Assembly (NCBI RefSeq): GCF_003815975.1
Contig: NZ_CP033932.1
Coordinates: 1,488,001 to 1,552,000 of the forward strand
Direction: 5' to 3'
DNA: 64,000 nt
Source: Chryseobacterium bernardetii
Lineage (GTDB): Bacteria; Bacteroidota; Bacteroidia; Flavobacteriales; Weeksellaceae
Each line of letters opens with the position of its first letter. The stretch's first letter is position 1. The notes under the pieces are model-generated. The model searched no databases, was not told where the DNA came from, and worked only from the letters and a program-made list of their open reading frames with translations. Shown here piece after piece: positions 42,021 to 50,054 of this stretch. The translations under genes were made by a program, and so were the position numbers.

Positions 42021-42033
42021 TAAAAAATTTCTG

Positions 42034-42597
42034 ATGAAATATTTAATTGTTGGGCTGGGGAACAAAGGCTCAGAATATGAAAATACACGACACAATATAG
42101 GTTTTAAAGTAGCTGAAAAAATAGCTGAAAAACTTGAAGTATCATTTAATACTGCTAATTTCGGCTGGATGGCAGAAGGGAAGTATAAAGGGCGGAAAGT
42201 CTTTATTCTTAAACCGGATACATACATGAATTTATCAGGTAACGCTGTAAGATACTGGATGCAGAAAGAAAATATTCCTTTGGAAAATGTACTGATCGTA
42301 ACAGACGATCTGGCACTGCCTTTCGGGACTCTGAGAATGAAGGGAAAAGGCTCTGATGCAGGGCATAACGGATTAAAAAATATCAATGAAGTGTTACAGA
42401 CTCAGAACTACGCAAGACTTCGCTTTGGAATTTCAGCAGACTTTGCTGCAGGGCGCCAGGTAGATTATGTATTAGGAACATGGAATGAAGAAGAAACGGA
42501 AAAACTCACAGAAAGAATCGATACTTTTTCAAAAGCAAGCCTTTCCTTTGTGTTTGCAGGAATTAACAATACAATGTCCACATTTAACGGGAAATAA
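42034..42597 (+). CDS. pth: Peptidyl-tRNA hydrolase
   Basis: Recycles peptidyl-tRNA dropped from ribosomes by cleaving the ester bond. The 187-residue length is typical. Conserved residues visible are Asn10 in 'GLGNKGSEY', the catalytic His20 in 'TRHNIGF', Asn66 in 'PDTYMNLSG' and the catalytic Asp in '[10 protein letters not shown]' (91-92). '[12 protein letters not shown]' supplies the remaining tRNA-contact Asn. Monocistronic between two hairpins. Confidence 0.96.
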   Translation: MKYLIVGLGNKGSEYENTRHNIGFKVAEKIAEKLEVSFNTANFGWMAEGKYKGRKVFILKPDTYMNLSGNAVRYWMQKENIPLENVLIVTDDLALPFGTLRMKGKGSDAGHNGLKNINEVLQTQNYARLRFGISADFAAGRQVDYVLGTWNEEETEKLTERIDTFSKASLSFVFAGINNTMSTFNGK

Positions 42598-42626
42598 CTA
42601 ATTGTTTTCTGCTACGATAAAAAAAT

Positions 42627-42650
42627 AGGCCATCGGATTTCCGATGGCCT
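42627..42650. terminator. Bidirectional terminator between pth and the carbonic anhydrase gene
   Basis: A 10-bp perfect stem AGGCCATCGG/CCGATGGCCT with loop ATTT. On the minus strand it is followed by ATTTTTTATC, so it is strongest for the carbonic anhydrase/SulP operon. Confidence 0.85.
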
Positions 42651-42741
42651 TCTGTTATGCATTTAAATTAATTTCCAATCAATTTATCTGAGCTGTATTA
42701 CATACTTTTTAGAAAGTACTTAAATAGGACTCTTGATTATT

Positions 42742-43377
42742 CTATAACCAGCTTACTGCACCTGTTTCAACATCGTAGTTAGCTCCAACAATCTTAATTT
42801 TCCCTTCTTCTTCAAGTCTTTTAAGTGTTGAGCTTTGTTTACGGATGTCTTCAATAGCATTTTTTACATTCTGGTGATTAAGCCTTTCCAAAAGAGAACT
42901 GTTTTTTGATGAACGTTCTTCATTTTCTTCAATCACTTCATTGATAATCGGGTTGAAATGATTGATAAGATGGTTCAGGTTATCCATTCCCATCCCTTCA
43001 ATTTGTGCTGCATCAAGACCTCCTTTCAGGGCTCCGCATTTAGTGTGTCCTAAAACCACGATCAGTTTAGAACCCGCAACGTTACAGCCAAATTCCATGG
43101 AACCGAGAATGTCCTGATTCACAAAGTTACCGGCAATTCTGATACTGAAAACGTCTCCCAGACCCTGGTCGAAAATCAATTCTGCAGAAGTACGGCTGTC
43201 TATGCAGCTTAGAACTACGGCAAAAGGCCATTGTCCTTCGCGGGTTGCATTTACCTGCTCCAGAAGGTCTCTGTTGGCTTTAAGATTATTAACGAACCTT
43301 TGGTTTCCTTCCTTTAAAAATTCCAAAGCTTTTTCAGGAGTAATGGTAGACTGGGTTTCGTATGTATGTGCTTTCAT
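42742..43377 (-). CDS. Beta-class carbonic anhydrase (211 aa)
   Basis: Zinc enzyme interconverting CO2 and bicarbonate. The zinc ligands are Cys58 ('LSCIDSR'), His111 and Cys114 ('LGHTKCGA'); the Asp60-Arg62 dyad is present. 'GNQRFVNN' and 'IAGNFVNQDILGSMEFG' are family landmarks. It belongs to a different subgroup from the other anhydrase nearby: the N-terminus and the spacing between Cys58 and His111 are similar, but the sequence is strongly diverged. It lies 54 bases downstream of the SulP transporter gene on the same strand, so it probably hydrates or dehydrates the transported bicarbonate in the cytosol. No signal peptide is seen. Confidence 0.93.
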   Translation of the reverse strand: MKAHTYETQSTITPEKALEFLKEGNQRFVNNLKANRDLLEQVNATREGQWPFAVVLSCIDSRTSAELIFDQGLGDVFSIRIAGNFVNQDILGSMEFGCNVAGSKLIVVLGHTKCGALKGGLDAAQIEGMGMDNLNHLINHFNPIINEVIEENEERSSKNSSLLERLNHQNVKNAIEDIRKQSSTLKRLEEEGKIKIVGANYDVETGAVSWL

Positions 43378-43431
43378 ATAATTTTAGTTGTTTGTTGAAT
43401 TGTTAAGTTTAAAATAAAATTGGTTTTGAGC

Positions 43432-45024
43432 TTACATCGCTCTTTTGTGGGTAATCAGAATATGAGAATCCTGGCTTCTCTCATAATCTTTGTATGAAGT
43501 TTTGAAGCCCAGAAGTTCTACATTGATATCTTCTTCTTTTGCGCGGATATTGGCAAAATCCTGGATCATTTCCAGTACATCTGTCGCAATATATGAAGTT
43601 TCTCTCGCGTCAATGATTACAGTAGAGTTAGATTTAATGTTTTTTAGTGTTTTTTTAATGGCTGCCTTATTTAAAAAAGATACTTCTTCAGCCAGTTTAA
43701 TCTTGATTCCATCCGCGTCATCCAGTTTTTCTCTGCTTAGGTAATAAGCTCTTTTCATATTTCCCTGAAGGATATAGAATACAGAGATCGCAAGACCAAT
43801 TCCAACTCCTTTTAACAGGTCGGTTGCCACAACAGCTACAACAGTTGCCACGAATGGTACAAACTGGAATTTCCCCAGATGCCAGAAATGTTTGAAAGTA
43901 GCAGGCTTCGCCAGTTTATATCCTACCAGGATTAAAACAGCAGCAAGAGTTGCCAGCGGGATCAGGTTCAGAATAACCGGAATACTCAATACACAAACTA
44001 ATAGAAGCACCCCATGAATCATAGCAGATACTTTGGATGTAGCTCCTGCATTGGCATTCGCTGAACTCCTCACCACTACGGAAGTCATGGGAAGCCCACC
44101 AATAAATGAACTGACAAGGTTTCCAATTCCCTGTGCTTTAAGCTCAAGATTGGTGTCTGTAATTCTTCTTTGCTTATCCAATCTGTCTGATGCTTCAATA
44201 CAAAGTAATGTTTCAATTGATGCTACAATGGCAATAGTTGCCCCAACGATCCACACTTTTGGGTTGGTAAAACCTCCGAAATCCGGCATAGTAATCAGGT
44301 TCTTAAAGTCATCCAATGACTGTGGAACAGGTAGTGAAACCAAGTGCTCTGTACCAATAGCCAATGAACTTCCTGATAGTTTGAACAGTTCATTTAATAA
44401 TATTCCTGTAACTACTGCTACCAGTGCGCCCGGAAGCATTTTCATTCTCTTAAGAACCGGAATTTTATCCCAGGCAATAAGAATTCCTACAGATACTGCT
44501 GTTACAATAATAGCTCCAGGATGAATAGCTCCGAAAAGTTCAGTAAAATAACCGAAATTAAGTCCGTTGCTGAATAATGACTGATTGCCTTCATAATCCT
44601 TATCAAATCCCAGTGCATGAGGAATTTGTTTTAAAATAATAATGATACCGATGGCTGCAAGCATTCCTTCAATTACATTATTGGGAAAATAATTGGAAAT
44701 ACTGCCGGCTCTTACAAAGCCTAAAACCAATTGGATAATCCCGGCAATAATCCCGGCACATAAGAAGAGTTCAAATGCTCCAAGGTCGGTAATGGCGGTA
44801 AGCACAATAGCTGTAAGACCTGCAGCAGGTCCTGAAACTGATATGTTTGAATTACTAAGAAATCCTACAACAAGCCCGCCCACAATCCCGGAAATAATTC
44901 CTGATAATGGCGGTGCTCCAGATGCTAGGGCGATTCCTAAGCACAAAGGCAGTGCTACTAAGAATACAACGAGTCCGGAAGGGAAATTCTCCTTGATTCC
45001 TCCTAATAATGATGTTTTTTTCAT
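43432..45024 (-). CDS. SulP family anion transporter with STAS domain, probable bicarbonate transporter
   Basis: A 530-residue inner-membrane transporter. About a dozen hydrophobic segments occupy residues 15-420, with the SulP signature region 'GLVVFLVALPLCLGIALASGAPPLSGIISGIVGG' at the start. 'GNLVSSFIGGLPMTSVVVRSSANANAGATSK' is the conserved core helix. Residues about 435-530 form a short STAS domain ('NKAAIKKTL', 'VIIDARETSYIATDVLEMI'). SulP proteins carry sulfate, bicarbonate or other anions. Flanking carbonic anhydrases on both sides in the same operon favour bicarbonate; this is inference from context. Confidence 0.92.
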   Translation of the reverse strand: MKKTSLLGGIKENFPSGLVVFLVALPLCLGIALASGAPPLSGIISGIVGGLVVGFLSNSNISVSGPAAGLTAIVLTAITDLGAFELFLCAGIIAGIIQLVLGFVRAGSISNYFPNNVIEGMLAAIGIIIILKQIPHALGFDKDYEGNQSLFSNGLNFGYFTELFGAIHPGAIIVTAVSVGILIAWDKIPVLKRMKMLPGALVAVVTGILLNELFKLSGSSLAIGTEHLVSLPVPQSLDDFKNLITMPDFGGFTNPKVWIVGATIAIVASIETLLCIEASDRLDKQRRITDTNLELKAQGIGNLVSSFIGGLPMTSVVVRSSANANAGATSKVSAMIHGVLLLVCVLSIPVILNLIPLATLAAVLILVGYKLAKPATFKHFWHLGKFQFVPFVATVVAVVATDLLKGVGIGLAISVFYILQGNMKRAYYLSREKLDDADGIKIKLAEEVSFLNKAAIKKTLKNIKSNSTVIIDARETSYIATDVLEMIQDFANIRAKEEDINVELLGFKTSYKDYERSQDSHILITHKRAM

Positions 45025-45171
45025 GATATTTTTGAAAATATTATAACCGATTGATTTATTCTTAAATAATCAATTATAAAAGATTGGAAAATTAATTTTT
45101 AAAGCATAAACAGCTTATTCAGTACCTTAAAGGCATGAATAACTATAAAATCTAACTACTACTTTTAAAAA

Positions 45172-45471
45172 TTAAGCTTCCGGAGGCGGAGAAAATATAG
45201 TAAGTAAAGGGGATAGATGAAAGGAATCATCTACCAGTACAAAAGACATAGACTGAGGTGCAGGCTCAGAAAACTTCAGATAGTCGAAAACATCTAAAGG
45301 TTTAGGAATAGTCTTTTCATAAACAATAAATGAGGACGGGTGAGAATGTGATTCTTCTTCATTTACTATTATATTCGTTCTTACAATGTCCCAGCCTGCC
45401 ACCGCAGCAATGCCTGGCAGCGCTGTAAAATTCAGAAAAAACGTTAATACAATAATACTCCAGAATTTCAT
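45172..45471 (-). CDS. Small exported protein of the carbonic anhydrase/SulP operon
   Basis: A 99-residue protein. The N-terminal hydrophobic segment (about 1-20, 'MKFWSIIVLTFFLNFTALPG') is a signal peptide or anchor. The mature part contains 'NEEESHSHPSS', a Glu/His cluster that could bind metal, 'FIVYEKTIPKPLDVFDYLKF' and a C-terminal 'LTIFSPPPEA'. The proline-rich end and the 'EKT.PK.LDV.D.LKF' stretch look conserved rather than random. I believe similar proteins accompany SulP genes in related bacteria, but I cannot check this. It lies between the two transport/hydration genes, suggesting an accessory role, perhaps periplasmic metal or anion handling. Confidence 0.7.
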   Translation of the reverse strand: MKFWSIIVLTFFLNFTALPGIAAVAGWDIVRTNIIVNEEESHSHPSSFIVYEKTIPKPLDVFDYLKFSEPAPQSMSFVLVDDSFHLSPLLTIFSPPPEA

Positions 45472-45494
45472 TTCACATTCTTTTTTTCGAAAAA

Positions 45495-46163
45495 CTATTT
45501 AGTCTTTCTGCTCATTACCCAATCTGAACCGGTAAGGTTGTAGATCTTCTGAATATCTTTTAAGATTTTCTCAAAATCAATCTCAAGATCAATAATTTTA
45601 CCTGTTCTAAGGTCAAATACCCAGCCGTGTACAACAGGTTGTTCTTCTAAAATATACCTCTCCTGTACGCAGGCCATTTTGATAACGTTGATACACTGTT
45701 CCTGAACATTAAGTTCAACCAGCCTGTCATAACGCTTATCCTCATCTTCGATAGAATCAAGTTCTGCCTGATGTAATCTGTAAACATCACGGATGTTTCT
45801 CAGCCAAGGATTCAATAATCCCAAATCCTGAGGAGTCATCGCTGCTTTTACACCACCGCAGTTGTAATGTCCACAAACGATAATGTGTTTTACTTTAAGA
45901 TGTTCTACAGCATATTGAATTACTGCTGTGGAGCTCATATCTAAAGTATTCACAACATTGGCAATATTTCTGTGAACAAAAACCTCCCCTGGTTTGGCTC
46001 CCATCAGTTCTTCTGCTGTAGCTCTACTGTCTGAGCATCCTATGTAGAGATAATCAGGAGTTTGAGTTTTTGCCAGCTCATGGAAGAAGTTGGGATCCTG
46101 TGCAACTTTAGATTCTACCCATTTCTTATTGTTCTCAAAAATAACTTCGTACGATTGTGACAT
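45495..46163 (-). CDS. Beta-class carbonic anhydrase (222 aa)
   Basis: Interconverts CO2 and bicarbonate. The zinc ligands are Cys43 ('IGCSDSR'), His99 and Cys102 ('CGHYNCGG'), with the Asp45-Arg47 dyad; 'VFVHRNIANVV' is typical of the Can-type clade. The 222-residue length and the C-terminal 'GWVFDLRTGKI' are like E. coli Can and its relatives, which are housekeeping enzymes in air. First gene of the operon, 23 bases ahead of the small exported protein and then SulP and the second anhydrase. The two anhydrases are not recent duplicates. Confidence 0.95.
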   Translation of the reverse strand: MSQSYEVIFENNKKWVESKVAQDPNFFHELAKTQTPDYLYIGCSDSRATAEELMGAKPGEVFVHRNIANVVNTLDMSSTAVIQYAVEHLKVKHIIVCGHYNCGGVKAAMTPQDLGLLNPWLRNIRDVYRLHQAELDSIEDEDKRYDRLVELNVQEQCINVIKMACVQERYILEEQPVVHGWVFDLRTGKIIDLEIDFEKILKDIQKIYNLTGSDWVMSRKTK

Positions 46164-46479
46164 AATTTTACAATTAAAAAAGGTTTATAATTATTTATTT
46201 CGTTTAAATTATTTTCGAAATCAATAGATCGAATCAATAATTATACAAAAATATAATTTTTACGGAAAAACTATCTACTTTTAACAAAGTTTAATATTAA
46301 AATATGCTTAAAATCATATGTAATATTCCAGTATACTTTGTTTTAGCATGAATAAAGGTTTTCAATAATCCAAACGTTAAAAAAATCAAGATAAATTTAC
46401 AAAGTATAAACCATAAATAAGATATGAAGGTTAAAATATTTTTAAATTTATAAAAAAGCTGTCCTTTGTGAAAGACAGC
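46164..46479. other. Very AT-rich spacer between the carbonic anhydrase operon and the glycan cluster
   Basis: No coding frame or RNA gene was seen. It contains one promoter-like box towards the carbonic anhydrase gene and, at its right end, the terminator of the glycan cluster's last minus-strand gene. Confidence 0.55.
46246..46253 (-). promoter_or_regulatory. Possible promoter -7 box for the carbonic anhydrase/SulP operon
   Basis: TATTTTTG on the minus strand, 82 bases before the ATG. No matching -33 box was found, so this is tentative. Confidence 0.3.
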
Positions 46480-46481
46480 TT
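46456..46481 (-). terminator. Terminator at the end of the leftmost glycan-cluster genes
   Basis: Stem AAGCTGTC/GACAGCTT with a 10-base loop; its foot overlaps the stop codon of the acetyltransferase gene. A T run follows on the minus strand. Confidence 0.75.
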
Positions 46482-47034
46482 ATATTTTATTGTTAATGTA
46501 TCCTTGAGTAGCATTATCTGCCGGGTAAATTTTACCGGGATTCCCCATAACCATAGAATTTTCAGGAACATCAAAGTTCACATAGGCATTAGGCGCAATC
46601 AAAACATTGTTCCCTATACTCACACTTCCAACAATAACGGCATTCGGGCCTATCCATACTTCATCTCCAATAACAGGGTATCCCTCATTTTTACCTCTGT
46701 TCTGCTGTCCTATTGTTACCCCTTGGGCAATATTACAGTTTTTACCGATCTTAGCTTTAGGATTGATGACGAGGGCACCCCAATGGCCAAGATACAATCC
46801 TTCGCCAATCTGTGTTTCAGGATAAATCTGGAAGCCATATTTTATTTGATAATGTCTTAGGAGAAATTTCCAGAATACCCCGGAAATAGGTTTTTTCCGG
46901 TGTTTCTGAGCCTTTCTGAAGAGGTAGAGATAATGTAGATTGGGATTAATACATTTTTTCCAAATCCCAAATGTAGAAAGCCATTTACCGCTTTCCCTGT
47001 AAAAATCTTTCTGTATTGCTGTATACTCTGGCAT
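46480..47034 (-). CDS. Serine acetyltransferase-like hexapeptide-repeat O-acetyltransferase
   Basis: A 184-residue left-handed beta-helix acetyltransferase. A helical N-terminus (about 1-65) is followed by hexapeptide repeats 'IGEGLYLGHWGALVINPKAKIGKNCNIAQGVTIGQQNRG' and 'IGDEVWIGPNAVIVGSVSIGNNVLIAPNA', with His84 in 'GHWG' as the likely base. It ends 'VMGNPGKIY', the acetyl-CoA loop. The layout is that of CysE-like enzymes in polysaccharide loci, which acetylate sugar hydroxyls rather than serine; the short N-terminus supports that. Downstream of a GT4 gene by 11 bases and last in the operon. Confidence 0.85.
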   Translation of the reverse strand: MPEYTAIQKDFYRESGKWLSTFGIWKKCINPNLHYLYLFRKAQKHRKKPISGVFWKFLLRHYQIKYGFQIYPETQIGEGLYLGHWGALVINPKAKIGKNCNIAQGVTIGQQNRGKNEGYPVIGDEVWIGPNAVIVGSVSIGNNVLIAPNAYVNFDVPENSMVMGNPGKIYPADNATQGYINNKI

Positions 47035-47045
47035 AACAAAATATT

Positions 47046-48197
47046 TTATACATAATCAATGATTTCCTGAAGATGTGCTACCGATTTTTCAAGGACAAAG
47101 GGAAGCTCAGTCTCTGCTATTTCCTTTTCATATTGTTTCGGAAGCTCGGGGTGAATTAAGAATTGTTTCATTCCCTTATAAATCCCGTCCTCAGAATTAG
47201 CGGTAATGAGACCTAATTTTCCGTCCTGCAGAAGATCTTTTATTCCTGAAACATCTGTGGACACAACGGGCTTATTCAGGATCAGGGCTTCTGCAATAAT
47301 CGTTGGGAATCCTTCATGTCGGGATGACATTACATAAAAATCCGATGTTTTAAGGTAGGGATAGGGGTTACTTCTGAAGCCAAGCATCTTTACCGTATCC
47401 TGAAGTCCTAGCTGATTGAGCTTTGCATGAATATTTTCAAAATCAAATCCATCTCCGATAATGATGATCTGATGTTTTAATCCTTCATCCATTAATTTTT
47501 TATGAACATCTAAAAGTCTGTCGTAGCCTTTTTGAGGATACACTGTTCCTATGGTTACAAAGGTTGGCAGGTCTTTGGAAAAAGGATAATCATTAATTTC
47601 AACTTCAGCTTTCCTAAGTGTATCCTGAGAATCAATAGGGTTGAATATTTTAACAACGGCCTGTTTTTCTTTTTCATTACGGGCCAGCTTCTGCATTTCT
47701 TCTTTAAGTTTGTTGGAAATGACCAGAATTTTGTCAAAATTGAAAAACTGCCTGATTATTTCTGGCGTATATTCTTTCAGATTAAAGATGTCATTCTGAA
47801 CCCATACGATCTTTTTGGAGTCCTTTTGCGGGCTGGATAGTATTTCTTTATACATCCCATGGATAGCCGCTATTTCTACATCGTATTTTTTATTTTTCAG
47901 TATAAATTTATAGAGAAGGGAAGGGAATATCAGGAACATTTTCTGATATAGTACCCTGAATGCCTTCACTGGAATTTCATGAGGCCTGTTAGTGGTTATC
48001 ATTTCCCCTTTCAGAAGATAATGGAGTTTTACCCAGGATGGAACTTCCTGTATGTACATTCCCGTATAGAGGTTAATCAAAAGATCAACTTCATATTTAT
48101 CTTTGGGAAGGTTTTTGAGGAAGTTAATCAAAACTTTTTCTGCACCGCCATGGCGAAGGGAACCGATTCTAATAAGGATTTTCTTTTTTTCAGACAT
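47046..48197 (-). CDS. Glycosyltransferase family 4
   Basis: A 383-residue GT-B glycosyltransferase. The N-terminal half has 'LIRIGSLRHGGAEKVLINFLKNLP', the donor-independent acceptor-domain opening. The C-terminal half has 'TIGTVYPQKGYDRLLDVHKKL', 'IIIGDGFDFENIHAKL', 'VKMLGFRSNPYPYLKTSDFYVMSSRHEGFPTIIAEAL' (EX7E motif) and 'KPVVSTDVSGIKDLL'. It would add a hexose or related sugar with retention of configuration to the cluster's glycan. Its start follows directly after the upstream acetyltransferase stop (TAA then ATG). Similar to the other GT4 at 50-51 kb but not a recent duplicate. Confidence 0.92.
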   Translation of the reverse strand: MSEKKKILIRIGSLRHGGAEKVLINFLKNLPKDKYEVDLLINLYTGMYIQEVPSWVKLHYLLKGEMITTNRPHEIPVKAFRVLYQKMFLIFPSLLYKFILKNKKYDVEIAAIHGMYKEILSSPQKDSKKIVWVQNDIFNLKEYTPEIIRQFFNFDKILVISNKLKEEMQKLARNEKEKQAVVKIFNPIDSQDTLRKAEVEINDYPFSKDLPTFVTIGTVYPQKGYDRLLDVHKKLMDEGLKHQIIIIGDGFDFENIHAKLNQLGLQDTVKMLGFRSNPYPYLKTSDFYVMSSRHEGFPTIIAEALILNKPVVSTDVSGIKDLLQDGKLGLITANSEDGIYKGMKQFLIHPELPKQYEKEIAETELPFVLEKSVAHLQEIIDYV

Positions 48198-48761
48198 TTA
48201 TTTTTTTATAGGTTTGTAGGTATGAGGGAGGTGTTCTTTTACATAAGCTTCCAGTTTAGGCCTGTCTGCTTCGAGTTCTCGCGGGTACATAACATTGTTT
48301 TTTAATGCTTTGTCTCCATATTCTTCAATAGTACAGATGAATTTTGCAGGAATCCCTGCATAGACCGTTCCGCTCGGCATAGAGGAAGTTAAAATGGAGC
48401 CTGCTCCCAATACACAGTTATCACCTATTTCAGAACCGAGCATGATGATGGTATCTGCGCCAATAAAGCATTGCTTTCCGATTTTTATACGCCCGAAAGC
48501 TCTTACATCCTTGTATTTTTCGAAAAAATGTAAGGCATTATAACCGCCGTCATGATTAATGAATCTAACATTATTAGAAAGTGTTGTTTCGTCACCTATT
48601 TCAATTAAAAAAGGTTCTGTGCCTAATTCGGGAACTTCTACAAAACGAACATTTTTTCCTACCTTTAATCCTTTAGCAATACAAATTTTGAGATATATTC
48701 TCTTGATAAGGTATTGATAAGTGGTATGAATTTTTAATATGATACGATATATAAATATCAT
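48198..48761 (-). CDS. Hexapeptide-repeat acyltransferase (CatB/WbbJ-like)
   Basis: A 187-residue left-handed beta-helix O-acetyltransferase. The start is placed at the first in-frame ATG ('MIFIYRIILKIHTTY'); the longer frame starts with TTG. Repeats include 'FLIEIGDETTLSNNVRFINHDGG', 'IKIGKQCFIGADTIIMLGSEIGDNCVLGAGSIL' and 'VYAGIPAKFI'. The His in 'INHDGG' is the expected catalytic base. Typical of acetyl transfer to a sugar in capsule or O-antigen synthesis. Its 5' end overlaps the divergent promoter of the ketoacyl synthase gene. Confidence 0.85.
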   Translation of the reverse strand: MIFIYRIILKIHTTYQYLIKRIYLKICIAKGLKVGKNVRFVEVPELGTEPFLIEIGDETTLSNNVRFINHDGGYNALHFFEKYKDVRAFGRIKIGKQCFIGADTIIMLGSEIGDNCVLGAGSILTSSMPSGTVYAGIPAKFICTIEEYGDKALKNNVMYPRELEADRPKLEAYVKEHLPHTYKPIKK

Positions 48762-48766
48762 TATTC

Positions 48767-48774
48767 TAAATTTG
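48767..48774 (+). promoter_or_regulatory. Promoter -7 box for the ketoacyl synthase-ACP pair
   Basis: TAAATTTG, an exact match, 28 bases before the ATG. It overlaps the beginning of the divergent acyltransferase transcript. Confidence 0.5.
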
Positions 48775-48802
48775 TTTTTCTCATACAAAGAAAAGAATTT
48801 AT

Positions 48803-49777
48803 ATGATAAGAATTTCTAAAATAGAATATTATTTGCCCGAATTAGTTCTTACTAATATGGATCTGGAAAAGGAATTTCCTGAATGGAGTTCTGCAAGAAT
48901 CCGGGAAAAAGTAGGAATTGTACAGCGTCATATTTCTTCAGAAAATGAGACTGTACTGGATCTTGCTGTACAATCATCAGAAAAAGTGTTTAAAGATTAT
49001 GACAGGAGCAAAATAGATTTTATTCTTTTCTGTACTCAAAGCCCGGATTATTTTCTTCCTACCACGGCATGCATCTTACAGGAAAAGCTTGGTCTTAGAA
49101 AAAATATCGGAGCTGTAGATTTTAATCTTGGATGTTCCGGGTTTGTTTACGGATTGGCTTTTGCCAGAGGATTGGTTACCGCAGGAATAGCCAGCAGTAT
49201 TTTATTAGTTACTTCAGAAACCTACACCAAACATATTCACCCAAAAGATAAAGGAAACCGATGTCTGTTTGGAGATGCCTCAGCCTCGGTAATTGTTGAG
49301 AAAGATATAATGGCAGGAGATTATAGATTCTGTTTGGGAACGGATGGCAGCGGAGCTGAAAATCTAATTGTAAAAAAAGGAGGTTTCAGGACAGATTTTA
49401 CAGTAAATCCGAACCATGAGTTTGATCCTGAGAATCTTTATATGAATGGCCCTGAAATTTTTAATTTTACCATTGAAAAGATCCCAGGACTGATTAAAGA
49501 GACCTTGGATGAAAATAAACTTACCATGGATGATATTGATTATTTTGTTTTTCATCAGGCGAATTCTTTTATGCTGAATTATCTGAGACGGAAAACAAAG
49601 ATTCCCACTGAAAAATTCTATATTGATATGGAGAAAACAGGCAATACGGTCTCTGCAACCATTCCGATTGCCCTGAAAAATATGTTTGATAAAGGTATGC
49701 TGAAAGAAGGAAATAGGATTTTAATGGCCGGTTTTGGGGTGGGATATTCCTGGGGAGCTACTATAATAGATTTTTAA
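48803..49777 (+). CDS. 3-oxoacyl-ACP synthase III family protein
   Basis: A 324-residue thiolase-fold condensing enzyme of the FabH type. The triad is Cys111 ('NLGCSGFVYG'), His251 ('VFHQANSFML') and Asn281 ('KTGNTVSATIPI'), all at the expected spacing. 'LCTQSPDYFLPTTACILQEKLG'-like text (about 77-97) and the C-terminal 'GFGVGYSWGATII' fit the family. It would start an acyl chain by joining acyl-CoA and malonyl-ACP. It lies with a private acyl carrier protein inside a glycan cluster on the opposite strand from its neighbours. A specialised role, making an acyl group for sugar modification, is likelier than housekeeping fatty acid synthesis. That is inference. Confidence 0.88.
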   Translation: MIRISKIEYYLPELVLTNMDLEKEFPEWSSARIREKVGIVQRHISSENETVLDLAVQSSEKVFKDYDRSKIDFILFCTQSPDYFLPTTACILQEKLGLRKNIGAVDFNLGCSGFVYGLAFARGLVTAGIASSILLVTSETYTKHIHPKDKGNRCLFGDASASVIVEKDIMAGDYRFCLGTDGSGAENLIVKKGGFRTDFTVNPNHEFDPENLYMNGPEIFNFTIEKIPGLIKETLDENKLTMDDIDYFVFHQANSFMLNYLRRKTKIPTEKFYIDMEKTGNTVSATIPIALKNMFDKGMLKEGNRILMAGFGVGYSWGATIIDF

Positions 49778-49811
49778 TTTTCAAATCATCAATCACAAAA
49801 TTTAAAAATAT

Positions 49812-50048
49812 ATGAAAACTTCCGTTTTTTTAGAAAAACTACAAGAGGAACTAGAAGAAAAACAAGTCCTGGAGAGAGATACCAGGCTAAAGGATCTGGA
49901 AAATTATGATTCCATAAGCCTACTCTCCGTCATTGCTTTTGTAGACGAAAATTTTAATCAACAGCTTGATCCGGATCAGTTTAAAGATATGGAAACTGTT
50001 TCCGATCTGATGAATATTATTGGTTTGGAAAATTTTGAAGAGAATTAA
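49812..50048 (+). CDS. Acyl carrier protein
   Basis: A 78-residue acidic helical carrier. The phosphopantetheine attachment Ser34 lies in 'NYDSISLLSVI', a DSL-type motif with Ile in place of Leu. Length and the 'F..KLQEEL', 'DLENYDS', 'ETVSDLMNII' pattern match ACPs. It lies 34 bases after the ketoacyl synthase gene and is clearly its partner. It differs strongly from housekeeping AcpP, which has a more acidic helix II, supporting a dedicated function. The stop lies six bases from the stop of the convergent GT4 gene, with no terminator between. Confidence 0.85.
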   Translation: MKTSVFLEKLQEELEEKQVLERDTRLKDLENYDSISLLSVIAFVDENFNQQLDPDQFKDMETVSDLMNIIGLENFEEN

Positions 50049-50054
50049 TGGTGG

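Noticed and set aside
46480..47034. Serine acetyltransferase CysE for cysteine synthesis
   Set aside because: The N-terminal helical domain is short and the gene lies in a glycosyltransferase operon. Sugar O-acetylation fits better.
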